Source: Pseudomonas sp. Bout1
Lineage (GTDB): Bacteria > Pseudomonadota > Gammaproteobacteria > Pseudomonadales > Pseudomonadaceae
Direction of reading: 5' to 3'
DNA length: 64,000 bases
Assembly (NCBI RefSeq): GCF_034314165.1
Contig: NZ_JAVIWK010000001.1
Span: forward strand, 3,921,001-3,985,000
The translations under genes and the position numbers were made by a program. The number at the start of each line of letters is the position of its first letter. Position 1 is the stretch's first letter. Positions 1-8,572 of this stretch are shown piece by piece. The notes under the pieces were generated by a model. It did no database searches. It worked only from the letters and a program-made list of their open reading frames with translations, and was not told where the DNA came from.

Positions 1-106
1 AGTTCTTGTGGTCGATCAGCAGGGTTTCCTGGTCGGCCAACGCGGCCTGGACCCAGCCGTCGGGGGTGCGGCAACCGAGGAATTCGTGGATTTCTGGCAG
101 GTTCAT
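1..106 (-). CDS. miaE: tRNA-(ms2io6A)-hydroxylase MiaE, N-terminal part
   Basis: Reading the minus strand from the ATG at 106 gives about 35 residues beginning MNLPEIHEFLGCRTPDGW and continuing with a QETLLIDHKN segment. I recognise this as the start of Pseudomonas MiaE, a non-haem di-iron monooxygenase that hydroxylates the isopentenyl group of ms2i6A37 in tRNA. The rest, including the iron ligands, lies beyond the window edge, so function rests on the N-terminus only. It is divergent from the universal stress protein gene, with about 150 bp between the two starts. Confidence 0.75.
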   Translation of the reverse strand, partial: MNLPEIHEFLGCRTPDGWVQAALADQETLLIDHKN

Positions 107-257
107 CGGGCTCACGGGCAAAGATTCACAAAAGGCCGGCGATTATACCGACCGCGCCGCAGACCGCCAGCCACTGGGCTTGATGTGCATCAACATGACG
201 TGAGCCGGGCAGCAACTATAGTTGTTCCACGCCCACCCATTTTTGGAGAACCCGACT

Positions 258-1118
258 ATGCAAGCCATCCGCAGCATCCTGGTGGTCATCGAGCCCGAGC
301 ATTCGGAAAGCCTGGCCCTCAAGCGCGGCAAGCTGATTGCTGGTGTGACCGGTGCACATTTGCATTTACTGGTGTGTGACAAGAAACACGAGCATTCGGC
401 GATGTTGAGCCTGCTCAAGTCGGGTTTGCAGGAGGATGGCTACAGCGTTACTACCGAGCAGGCGTGGAATGACAGCCTGCATGAAACCATCATCGACGTG
501 CAGCAGGCCGAGGGTTGTGGGTTGGTGGTCAAGCAGCACTTTGCTGACAGCCCGTTGAAAAAGGCCCTGTTGACGCCGGCTGACTGGAAGCTGATGCGCT
601 ACTGCCCTACGCCGGTGCTACTGGTGAAGACGTCCAAACCGTGGGCTGGCGGGGTGATACTGGCGGCGATTGATGTGGGTAATTCCGATGCCGAGCATCA
701 GGCGTTGCATAACTCGATCATTGATCATGGGTTTGATATCGCCAGCCTGGCCAAGGCGCAATTGCATGTGATCAGCGCGCATCCGTCGCCGATGTTGTCG
801 GCGGCTGATCCGGTGTTTCAGCTCAAGGAGACGATCGAGGCGCGGTATCGGGAGCAGTGCAAGGCGTTTCAGGCGGAGTTTGATATTGACGACACGCATT
901 TGCACATTGAGGAAGGGCCGGCGGATGTATTGATTCCTCATGCGGCGCATAAGTGTCAGGCGGTGGTGACCATCATTGGTACGGTGGCGCGTACCGGGAT
1001 TTCCGGGGCGTTGATCGGGAATACGGCGGAGGTGGTGCTGGATGCGGTGGACAGCGACGTGTTGGTGCTTAAGCCGCAGGAGTTGATGGATCATCTGGAA
1101 GAGCTGGCTAATGGGTGA
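258..1118 (+). CDS. Universal stress protein, tandem-domain (UspE-like)
   Basis: This 286-residue cytoplasmic protein has two consecutive Usp folds. The first starts at the N-terminus (IRSILVVIEPE), and the second starts near residue 130 (AGGVILAAIDVG) and ends with a nucleotide-loop-like IGTVARTGISGALIGNTAE segment followed by VLVLKP. The length and the doubled domain match the UspE class, which supports survival under stress and growth arrest. The ATG at 258 is chosen over an upstream in-frame ATG at 222 because TGGAGAA at 244-250 is a good ribosome binding site. The gene is monocistronic and is followed directly by a large palindromic repeat. Confidence 0.85.
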   Translation: MQAIRSILVVIEPEHSESLALKRGKLIAGVTGAHLHLLVCDKKHEHSAMLSLLKSGLQEDGYSVTTEQAWNDSLHETIIDVQQAEGCGLVVKQHFADSPLKKALLTPADWKLMRYCPTPVLLVKTSKPWAGGVILAAIDVGNSDAEHQALHNSIIDHGFDIASLAKAQLHVISAHPSPMLSAADPVFQLKETIEARYREQCKAFQAEFDIDDTHLHIEEGPADVLIPHAAHKCQAVVTIIGTVARTGISGALIGNTAEVVLDAVDSDVLVLKPQELMDHLEELANG

Positions 1119-1130
1119 TGCTGGTTTTGG

Positions 1131-1890
1131 GGGGCATATCCGTTGTTGTTGTCAGGGCCGCTATGGGTTCCGCTCTTACAGCGGGTCACTTTTGAAAAGC
1201 GCAAAAGTAACCAAAACGCTCTGCCCCGCCTGTCGGCACCTCGCCTAGGCTCGGTGTGCCCTCACTCCGGAATTGCTCCGCGGGCCGCCGCGACGGCCCG
1301 TCCCTGGCCCGTCGCGGCTAAACCGGCGTCCTGCCGGTTTACCCGCTCCTCAATCCCTGCGTTCGGCCTCGGGCTGAATGGGGCAGTCAGATCAAGATCA
1401 ACAACAGATCAAGAACACAGCGGCCTACAGGCCGGCTTGAGTGTTAAAAGCAAAATCAACAGCGAACACGCCCGTAGGAGCTGGCTTGCCGGCGATGGCA
1501 TCACCTCGGTGTATCTGAAAAACCGAGTCGCCTGCATCGCCGGCAAGCCAGCTCCTACAGCTTTTGCCTTGGCTTTTAACACTCAGGTCGGCTTTCAGGC
1601 CGCCGTGCTCTTGCTGTTGACCTTGATCTGCGGGCCCCGTCAACCACGATGGCCGCAAGCAGGCACGGTGGAGCGGGTAAATCGGCAAGGATGCCGATTT
1701 AGCCGCGCCGGGCCATGGATGGCCCGTCGCGGCGGCCCGCGGAACCGTGCCGGAGTGCGGGCATGCCGAGCCTAAGCGAGGCACCGAGTGGTGGGGCAAA
1801 GACCTTTTGGTTACTTTTGGGGCGTTTGCCAAAAGTGACCCGCTGTAAGAGCGGAACCCTAGGAGGCCGTTACCGCAGCAACGGATATAC
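1131..1890. repeat. Large nested palindromic repeat, copy 1
   Basis: The whole stretch between the Usp gene and the DUF1289 gene folds on itself. The outer ends (CATATCCGTT ... CGCTCTTACAGC at 1135-1182 and its reverse complement at 1839-1888) pair. The next layer carries CACTTTTG, CGCAAAAGTAACC and GCGGGCCGCCGCGACGG with inverted partners, then a TTAACACTCAGG-type arm, and the centre is a REPIN. A second copy lies at 54850-55633. Open frames inside it are imposed by the palindrome and are not called as genes. Confidence 0.85.
1474..1558. repeat. REPIN at the centre of palindrome copy 1
   Basis: Inverted GTAGGAGCTGGCTTGCCGGC and its complement flank about 45 bp of loop. This is the common Pseudomonas REP doublet, here nested in a much larger inverted repeat. 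Confidence 0.9.
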
Positions 1891-1909
1891 ACTCAACCCA
1901 AGAAAACCA

Positions 1910-2380
1910 TCAGCCACCAAACGCATCCCTGAGAAACCCCGGCGCGATATACCGCTGATAATGCGCCTCGGACAGGATGAAAAACTCCCGGTCAATCGCA
2001 TCCCGCAATTCAGGCAACCCCCACTCCCGAAACTCCGGCATCAACACCATCCCATAAGCCTCCAGATTGCTGATCACCCGAGCCCCCCGGGCAATCAACT
2101 GATACGCCCAGCAGTACTCCGACTGATGCGGCACAAACCGAATCTTGCGCTGCTCCAGCTGCCCCCGCAGCATTTTGGGGTCAAACACCTCAAGCTTCCC
2201 CGCCATCACCTGCACCAACAACTGCTCCAGCCGCAGCCAAACCGCACGTTTTTGTTCCTCGTTATACCCGTTCCACTGAATCACCTCATGGTGGAAACGC
2301 TTACACCCCCGGCACACAAGATCACCGTAAACCGTGGAGCACAGCCCGACGCAGGGGGTCTTGATAGTTTGGTTGGACAT
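1910..2380 (-). CDS. DUF1289 domain-containing protein
   Basis: The 156-residue protein opens with a cysteine cluster characteristic of DUF1289 (TPCVGLCSTVYGDLVCRGCKR), four Cys that probably bind an iron-sulfur cluster or zinc. It is followed by the family's HHEVIQWNGYNEEQKRAVW segment. The C-terminal 90 residues extend beyond the minimal domain, as in the longer Pseudomonas members. No biochemical role is established. The ATG at 2380 is preferred; an in-frame TTG at 2389 would add three residues. No strong Shine-Dalgarno is visible for either. It lies divergent from acnB. Confidence 0.75.
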   Translation of the reverse strand: MSNQTIKTPCVGLCSTVYGDLVCRGCKRFHHEVIQWNGYNEEQKRAVWLRLEQLLVQVMAGKLEVFDPKMLRGQLEQRKIRFVPHQSEYCWAYQLIARGARVISNLEAYGMVLMPEFREWGLPELRDAIDREFFILSEAHYQRYIAPGFLRDAFGG

Positions 2381-2389
2381 GGTCGACAA

Positions 2390-2774
2390 CGCACAAATCA
2401 GCGAAACAGTTGCACATGTTAGCCCTTTGTCTAAGGTTCATCACCCCGCAAACTTGGCAAGGCAACTTACGTTTAGATTTTTTTTGCCGTAGAATCATCC
2501 GGCCTTGTAAGGCGCCAATAATCCGTTGGAAGCTGTTTTCAAAGCGTCACGAGCACAGTCGTTCCTAAAGAACGGTGTTGGCGATGGTTATTTACCCGGT
2601 AAATAGCCAGCGCCAACCCTCATCAGCTCCGTTCTGCAGGCGTAAAACTTTGAAAGCAGCTTCTGTGAGGATTGCCGGCAGCGCTGGCTCTACGGCCCAA
2701 AAAGCCCCCGAGCGCATGCGTGCCGTGCATTTCTGGATGAGCGTCCCGTGGGACCACTGATGAGGGTAATAACT
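2390..2774 (+). promoter_or_regulatory. acnB upstream leader with two hairpins
   Basis: This 385-bp gap holds no gene I can support. Two perfect hairpins follow each other upstream of acnB: CGTTC-CTAAA-GAACG at 2560-2574, and a longer stem at 2577-2617 whose GTTGGCG/CGCCAAC and GGTTATTTACC/GGTAAATAGCC layers pair across a one-base loop. Neither is followed by a T-run, so they do not look like terminators. They may be transcription factor operators or 5' UTR structures; I cannot decide which. Confidence 0.45.
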
Positions 2775-5375
2775 GTGCTTGAAGCCTACCGCAAACATAT
2801 CGAAGAGCGCGCCGCCCTGGGTATCGTTCCCCAGCCGCTTAACGCCGAACAAACCGCAGGCCTGGTCGAGCTGCTGAAAAACCCCCCGGCTGGCGAAGAA
2901 GAATTCCTCGTTGACCTGATCACCAACCGCATTCCACCAGGCGTTGACGAAGCTGCCTACGTCAAGGCCGGTTTCCTGTCTGCCCTGGCCAAGGGCGAAG
3001 CCACTTCCCCCCTGATCGACAAGAAACGCGCTGTTGAACTGCTCGGCACCATGCAAGGCGGCTACAACATCGTGACCCTGGTCGATCTGCTGGACGACGC
3101 CACACTGGCTCCCGTCGCTGCCGCCCAACTCAAGCACACCCTGTTGATGTTCGACGCGTTCCACGACGTTGCAGAAAAAGCCAAGAACGGCAACCAGCAC
3201 GCCAAAGACGTGATCCAGTCCTGGGCCGACGGCGAGTGGTTCCAGAACCGCCCGACCCTGGCCGACAAGATCAGCCTGCGCGTGTTCAAGGTGACTGGCG
3301 AAACCAACACCGACGACCTGTCCCCTGCCCCGGACGCCTGGTCCCGTCCTGACATCCCGCTGCACGCCCTGGCCATGCTGAAAATGGCCCGTGAAGGCAT
3401 CGTGCCGGATGAGCAAGGCAAAACCGGCCCGATGAAGCAGATCGAAGAAATGCGCGGCCAGGGCTTCCCGATCGCCTACGTCGGTGACGTGGTGGGTACC
3501 GGTTCGTCGCGTAAGTCGGCAACCAACTCGGTCCTGTGGTTCTTCGGTGACGACGTGCCTTACGTGCCGAACAAGCGCGCTGGCGGCTTCTGCTTCGGCA
3601 GCAAGATCGCTCCCATCTTCTACAACACCATGGAAGATGCTGGCGCACTGCCAATCGAGTTCGACGTTACCAACATGAACATGGGCGACGTGATCGACCT
3701 GTACCCGCATGCTGGCAAAGTCACCAAGCACAACAGCGATGAAGTCCTGACCACCTTCGAAATGAAGACCCCGGTTTTGTTGGACGAAGTCCGTGCTGGC
3801 GGTCGTATCCCGCTGATCATCGGCCGTGGCCTGACCGAGAAGGCTCGCGTTGAGCTGGGTCTGCCACCTTCGACCCTGTTCAAGCTGCCTGAGCCTCCGG
3901 CTGAAAGCGACAAGGGCTACACCCTGGCGCAGAAAATGGTCGGCAAGGCGTGCGGCGTGGCTGGCGTTCGTCCAGGCACCTACTGCGAACCGAAGATGAC
4001 CACCGTCGGCTCCCAGGACACCACCGGTCCGATGACCCGTGATGAACTCAAAGACCTGGCGTGCCTGGGCTTCTCCACCGATCTGGTAATGCAGTCGTTC
4101 TGCCACACCGCGGCTTACCCTAAGCCGATCGACGTGACTACCCACCACACCCTGCCTGACTTCATCATGACCCGTGGCGGTGTATCGCTGCGTCCAGGCG
4201 ACGGCATCATCCACAGCTGGCTGAACCGTATGCTGCTGCCGGATACCGTGGGTACCGGTGGTGACTCCCACACCCGTTTCCCGATGGGCATTTCGTTCCC
4301 GGCCGGTTCCGGCCTGGTAGCATTCGCCGCAGCCACTGGTGTTATGCCACTGGACATGCCGGAATCGATCCTGGTGCGCTTCAAAGGCGAAATGCAACCG
4401 GGTATCACCCTGCGTGACCTGGTTCATGCCATTCCTTACTACGCGATCCAGGCTGGCCTGCTGACCGTAGAGAAGAAAGGCAAGAAGAACGCCTTCTCCG
4501 GCCGCATCCTGGAAATCGAAGGCCTGGACAACCTGAGCATCGAGCAAGCTTTCGAGCTGTCCGACGCTTCGGCTGAACGTTCGGCTGCCGGTTGCACCAT
4601 CAAGCTGTCGAAAGAATCCATCACCGAGTACCTGAACTCCAACATCACCCTGCTGCGCTGGATGATCGGCGAAGGCTACGGCGATGCGCGTACCCTGGAA
4701 CGTCGTGCCCAAGCGATGGAAGCCTGGGTTGCCAACCCTGAGCTGATGGTTGCCGATGCTGACGCCGAATACGCTGAAATCATCGAGATCGACCTGGCCG
4801 ACATCAAAGAGCCTGTGCTCTGCGCGCCGAACGACCCGGACGACGCCCGTCTGCTGTCGTCGGTACAAGGCGAGAAGATCGACGAAGTGTTCATCGGTTC
4901 GTGCATGACCAACATCGGTCACTTCCGCGCTGCCGGTAAACTGCTGGATCAGGTCAAGGGTCAGCTGCCAACCCGTCTGTGGCTGTCGCCGCCGACCAAG
5001 ATGGACGCTCACCAACTGACCGAAGAAGGCTACTACGGCATCTACGGCAAGGCTGGCGCGCGCATGGAAATGCCGGGCTGCTCGCTGTGCATGGGTAACC
5101 AGGCACGTGTAGAGCCGAACTCGACCGTTGTGTCGACTTCGACCCGTAACTTCCCGAACCGTCTGGGTGACGGCGCGAACGTCTACCTGGCTTCGGCCGA
5201 GCTGGCGTCCGTGGCTTCGATCCTGGGTCGTCTGCCGACCGTCGAGGAGTACATGGAATACGCCGCGAAGATCAACACCATGGCCAGCGACGTGTATCGC
5301 TACCTGAGTTTTGACCAGATCGCCGAGTTCCGTGAGGCCGCTGCAAACGCCAACATTCCTGTGATTCAAGCCTAA
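2775..5375 (+). CDS. acnB: Aconitate hydratase B
   Basis: The 866-residue cytosolic TCA-cycle enzyme isomerises citrate to isocitrate; AcnB-type enzymes also dehydrate 2-methylisocitrate. The AcnB layout is clear: an N-terminal HEAT-like domain ([16 protein letters not shown]), a swivel domain with [12 protein letters not shown] near residue 240, and the catalytic core. The three [4Fe-4S] cysteines are visible in GSCMTN near residue 710 and CSLCMGNQ near 770. I chose the GTG start at 2775 because GAGG at 2762-2765 is well spaced and the protein then begins as other Pseudomonas AcnB do. An in-frame ATG at 2760 would add five residues. A strong terminator follows. Confidence 0.96.
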   Translation: MLEAYRKHIEERAALGIVPQPLNAEQTAGLVELLKNPPAGEEEFLVDLITNRIPPGVDEAAYVKAGFLSALAKGEATSPLIDKKRAVELLGTMQGGYNIVTLVDLLDDATLAPVAAAQLKHTLLMFDAFHDVAEKAKNGNQHAKDVIQSWADGEWFQNRPTLADKISLRVFKVTGETNTDDLSPAPDAWSRPDIPLHALAMLKMAREGIVPDEQGKTGPMKQIEEMRGQGFPIAYVGDVVGTGSSRKSATNSVLWFFGDDVPYVPNKRAGGFCFGSKIAPIFYNTMEDAGALPIEFDVTNMNMGDVIDLYPHAGKVTKHNSDEVLTTFEMKTPVLLDEVRAGGRIPLIIGRGLTEKARVELGLPPSTLFKLPEPPAESDKGYTLAQKMVGKACGVAGVRPGTYCEPKMTTVGSQDTTGPMTRDELKDLACLGFSTDLVMQSFCHTAAYPKPIDVTTHHTLPDFIMTRGGVSLRPGDGIIHSWLNRMLLPDTVGTGGDSHTRFPMGISFPAGSGLVAFAAATGVMPLDMPESILVRFKGEMQPGITLRDLVHAIPYYAIQAGLLTVEKKGKKNAFSGRILEIEGLDNLSIEQAFELSDASAERSAAGCTIKLSKESITEYLNSNITLLRWMIGEGYGDARTLERRAQAMEAWVANPELMVADADAEYAEIIEIDLADIKEPVLCAPNDPDDARLLSSVQGEKIDEVFIGSCMTNIGHFRAAGKLLDQVKGQLPTRLWLSPPTKMDAHQLTEEGYYGIYGKAGARMEMPGCSLCMGNQARVEPNSTVVSTSTRNFPNRLGDGANVYLASAELASVASILGRLPTVEEYMEYAAKINTMASDVYRYLSFDQIAEFREAAANANIPVIQA

Positions 5376-5393
5376 GGTTTTGTTGCTGTAACG

Positions 5394-5428
5394 AACGCCG
5401 CGTACCGCAAGGTACGCGGCGTTTTTTT
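5394..5428 (+). terminator. Rho-independent terminator of acnB
   Basis: A perfect 13-bp stem (AACGCCGCGTACC at 5394-5406 and its complement at 5411-5423) with a GCAA tetraloop runs into seven T residues. Confidence 0.95.
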
Positions 5429-5648
5429 GTGCCTGCTGAAAAAATGGGGCAACTGCGGGACAGTCTGAATATGGACTGTAAGAACAGTCGTCTATGTGCG
5501 CAGGAGATATTTACACATCGATACGGAGTACTCCCTCAGGGCCTTGAAACCACTCGCAAAGGCCAATGAATCCAAGGGCTAGAGCGGTTCAGCCAGACGC
5601 CACAAACCTGCGCAAAATGTATCAGACTGTAAACGTCAAGCTGTGAAT
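5429..5648. other. Intergenic stretch upstream of iron-regulated locus
   Basis: I see no gene here. The only structure noted is a short inverted repeat, ACAGTC ... GACTGT, around 5459-5478. The stretch leads into a Fur box. Confidence 0.5.
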
Positions 5649-5667
5649 AACAATGATTATCATTGGT
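5649..5667. promoter_or_regulatory. Fur box
   Basis: AATGATTATCATT at 5652-5664 is a near-perfect Fur core within a 19-bp site. It lies about 450 bp upstream of a TonB siderophore receptor and just before a short reading frame, which predicts repression of this locus by iron-loaded Fur. Confidence 0.85.
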
Positions 5668-5732
5668 TTACACATTTTAACTGGGTATCCTCCGCCTGCT
5701 TTTTACTCAAGGCTGCGCAAAAGGACTACCAC

Positions 5733-6049
5733 TTGACGTACGAATACAGCACAAAACCGCAATTGCTACTGACTCGCTGGAGCGAGGCACGTGGCACTCC
5801 CCTCTTGCAGCCCCATCGCATCACACTCGACTCCCTGATCAACACCTTGGCACCCGCTGCCGAGCGCAGCTTGCAACGTTTGATCCAGGCGCTGTTTCGT
5901 GATGGGTTACTGCGCGCAGACGCACTTGAGTACGAAAATCACCACCGCTGCAGGTGACCCTTTGCGACCACACCCGCCCGCGCTTCGACCCTTTGCTGTC
6001 GGGCCGTAGCCTGCGCACTGACCCTGGCCTTCACCGCCGTCGCCAGTAA
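5733..6049 (+). pseudogene. Short ORF, possible remnant of an IucA/IucC-type siderophore synthetase
   Basis: A TTG at 5733 preceded by AAGGA opens a 74-codon frame ending at 5957. Its middle (a segment ending SLQRLIQALFRDGLL) looks like the N-terminal region of NIS synthetases of the IucA/IucC family. A one-base frame change near 5950 would continue it with LQVTLCDHTRPRF to a stop at about 6049. I read this as a truncated, frameshifted remnant between the Fur box and the receptor gene. The family resemblance is from memory and weak. The alternative is a small lineage-specific leader protein; the frame can be extended upstream to 5643, but that would place its start inside the Fur box. Confidence 0.35.
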
Positions 6050-6113
6050 ATGGATGGGCTGCATTACCAGCCGTTTTCTTCTGCCAACACTTCTCAACAC
6101 TTAAAAAGAAAAA

Positions 6114-8234
6114 ATGAAAAAAATCCAACTGTCTATCTTATTGCCCTTAATCGGCTCATTGAGCACCCCGGCGTGGGCCGATCAAACCGAGACGGCGCCT
6201 GACACGTCCAACGCCATGCAGTTGCAGGAAGTGGTGGTGTCCGCCACCCGCACCGAGGCCAGCATCGCCTCGATTCCCGGCTCTGTGCAGGTGATCAATC
6301 AACAACAGATCACCCAGCAAACCGGCGCCGGGCGACGCGTCTCGGACATTCTGGGCCAACTGGTGCCGGGCATTTCTCCCGCCACCGGCGGCATGAGTAA
6401 CTTCGGCCAGACCCTGCGCGGGCGTAACACCCTGGTGCTGATCGACGGGGTTTCGCAGAACTCGACGCGAGACAACTTCCGCCAGCTCAACAGTATCGCC
6501 CCGGAGAGCATCGAGCGCATCGAAGTGGTCTCCGGCGCCAGCAGTGTCTATGGTGCCGGCGCATCGGGCGGCATCATCAACATCATCACCAAGCGCAACA
6601 AAGGCGAAGACCTGGCTTTCAGCAGCAAGGTCGGACTGACTTCCGGCAACAACCTCAACAAGAAGGGCTTCGCCTACGACGTGTTCCAAAGCGCTACCGG
6701 GCGCAAGGACGCACTCGACTGGTACGTGTCGGCCAACGGTGTGCAACGCAACGACCAGTTTGACGGTAACGGGCACCGCATCCCCCAGGACACGTCCCAG
6801 GGCAGCAACATGGACACCGACACCTACGACCTGCAAGGTCGCTTCGGTTACGAGCTGGACGCCGACAAGAAGATCAGCCTGTCGCTGCAGGACTACAAAG
6901 ACCAGCAAGACACCGACTACACCAAGAACCCGCGCATCACCAGCCAAGCCGTCGCCGTAAAAGGCCTGGACCTGGATGACCAGCCGTTCACCCACAACCA
7001 GGCCGTCAACCTCAACTACACCGACAAGGATTTCTACGGCCAGGGCCTGCAGGTGGAAAGCTACTGGCGGCGCGCCGATGCTTTGTTCTTTCCGGACCTG
7101 TCACGGGGGCGCGCCGGGGTTTCCGACAACAACAGCGTGCAGGATGTGTATGGCCTGCGGGCCGCCATCGAAACCGCCATGCCGGATATCGGCCCAGCCA
7201 CGGGTTCGTTGGTCTGGGGCGCGGATTACAATCACGAAACCTCAACCCAACGCGGCGACCAATACCGGGTCAATGGCCTGAGCTACACCAAGACCGGGAC
7301 TACCTTTGAATTGGGGCCGGACATCACCACCACCAACAAGGCGATCTTCGGTCAACTGTCCTACGACATCGGTGATTGGACACTGCGCGGCGGCGTGCGT
7401 CGCGAATGGATCGACAGCGAGATTTCCGACAGCATCGCCTACGGTGAAATCGTCCAGACCGGCAACCGTGCGACCCTTCCCGGTGGCACCCTGAAATACA
7501 ACGACACCCTGTACAACCTCGGCGCGGTGTACCACCTGAGCGAAAACCAGGACGTATTCGCCAATTTCAGCCAGGGCTTTTCCCTGCCGGATATCCAGCG
7601 CTTCCTGCGTGACGTCAACAGCACCTTCGACATCCAGAAACTCAACGCCCAGGCCCTCAAGGTCAACAGCTATGAGCTGGGATGGCGTGGCAACTGGGAC
7701 AAGTGGCAAGCCAGCGTCACGGCCTACGAGAATACGTCCGACGTCACCCAGTTCTATGATGCCAACGACCGTGTACTGCGCTTGATCAACCAGAAAGAAC
7801 GGGTGCGCGGCGCGGAAACCACGCTGACCTACAATGTGACGGACCAATGGTCGGTGGGCGGCACCTACGCTTACGCCAAGGGCGAGACCAACCAGAACGG
7901 CAAATGGATCGACCTGCCCGCCACGCGCATTTCACCGGCCAAGACCACGGCGTTCGTGGGTTATGACCGCGGCGACTACAACCTGCGCGTGCAGGGCATG
8001 CGACTGGCCAACTATGACGCTGCGTTCGACGACAACAACGGTCGCGATATCAAGGGCTACACGCTGTTCGACGTGTTGGGTTCGGTAGCCTTGCCGGTGG
8101 GTCGCCTGGAGGGCGGGGTCTACAACCTGACCAACCGCAACTACCAGAACATGTTTGCCCAGGCCAACGCCCGCGCGCCCTACCCGAATGCTGAAGGCCG
8201 CACGTTCAGCCTGAGTTATGCAGTCGACTGGTAA
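6114..8234 (+). CDS. TonB-dependent siderophore receptor (IutA/RhtA/PvuA-like)
   Basis: This 706-residue outer-membrane receptor has a signal peptide ending near AWA (residues 1-22), a TonB box (LQEVVVSATR), a plug with TLRGRNTLVLIDGVSQNS and VVSGASSVYGAGASGGIINI, and a terminal aromatic (SYAVDW). The plug sequence is closest, in my recollection, to receptors for citrate-based hydroxamate or carboxylate siderophores (aerobactin, rhizobactin, vibrioferrin class), which import ferric siderophore with TonB energy. A Fur box lies about 450 bp upstream. No intact biosynthesis gene adjoins it, so it probably takes up foreign siderophores. The ribosome binding site is weak (A-rich). Confidence 0.85.
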   Translation: MKKIQLSILLPLIGSLSTPAWADQTETAPDTSNAMQLQEVVVSATRTEASIASIPGSVQVINQQQITQQTGAGRRVSDILGQLVPGISPATGGMSNFGQTLRGRNTLVLIDGVSQNSTRDNFRQLNSIAPESIERIEVVSGASSVYGAGASGGIINIITKRNKGEDLAFSSKVGLTSGNNLNKKGFAYDVFQSATGRKDALDWYVSANGVQRNDQFDGNGHRIPQDTSQGSNMDTDTYDLQGRFGYELDADKKISLSLQDYKDQQDTDYTKNPRITSQAVAVKGLDLDDQPFTHNQAVNLNYTDKDFYGQGLQVESYWRRADALFFPDLSRGRAGVSDNNSVQDVYGLRAAIETAMPDIGPATGSLVWGADYNHETSTQRGDQYRVNGLSYTKTGTTFELGPDITTTNKAIFGQLSYDIGDWTLRGGVRREWIDSEISDSIAYGEIVQTGNRATLPGGTLKYNDTLYNLGAVYHLSENQDVFANFSQGFSLPDIQRFLRDVNSTFDIQKLNAQALKVNSYELGWRGNWDKWQASVTAYENTSDVTQFYDANDRVLRLINQKERVRGAETTLTYNVTDQWSVGGTYAYAKGETNQNGKWIDLPATRISPAKTTAFVGYDRGDYNLRVQGMRLANYDAAFDDNNGRDIKGYTLFDVLGSVALPVGRLEGGVYNLTNRNYQNMFAQANARAPYPNAEGRTFSLSYAVDW

Positions 8235-8243
8235 CCTCTACAC

Positions 8244-8295
8244 GTGGGAGCGAGCTCCCACTGATCAAGCAAGGCTCGCCTTCCGGGTGAGCCTT
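8244..8295. terminator. Two hairpins after receptor gene
   Basis: GTGGGAGC-GA-GCTCCCAC (8244-8261) is a solo REP-like hairpin, followed by AAGGCTC ... GAGCCTT (8271-8295). No T-run follows, so termination is plausible but not certain. Confidence 0.45.
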
Positions 8296-8309
8296 GACGG
8301 TCGCGATCA

Positions 8310-8460
8310 CCGCCCGCAACTCCGGGCGCCAGACCATGGCCAACCTCGGCCAGCAGGCGCTGGCGCCTTCGGCGGTATCCCTCGACCTGGGTGGCTTTTC
8401 GAAGATGTTCGCCCAGCCCAAGGCGATGACCGAGGACGATATCCAAGAGGTCATCACGCC
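8310..8460 (+). pseudogene. Fragment of an Old Yellow Enzyme family oxidoreductase
   Basis: The plus-strand frame contains GRQTMANLGQQALAPSAV, then LDLGGFSKMFAQPKAM and TEDDIQEVI. Together these match the middle of NADH:flavin oxidoreductases of the OYE family (the GRQ loop through the PxxMTxxDI motif). Upstream and downstream the similarity stops abruptly: no FMN-binding start, no catalytic HGAHGYL region. About 45 codons survive between the receptor gene and poxB. I infer a decayed, internally transplanted gene fragment, not an expressed protein. Confidence 0.6.
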
Positions 8461-8572
8461 AATATCGCGCCGCAATGACCAAATCTTCACATTGAGCGGG
8501 GAGCATTCAACGCCATGGAACTGTCCTCTACTGATCAGCAGCTTTTACCCTCACTGACGATTGGAGTTCTTC

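Noticed and set aside
1143..1892. Open frames on both strands inside palindrome copy 1
   Set aside because: They arise from the inverted repeat itself; their translations mirror each other and match no protein.
2592..5369. 925-codon open frame on the minus strand opposite acnB
   Set aside because: It mirrors the codon structure of acnB, has no recognisable domain and no ribosome binding site; acnB is certain.
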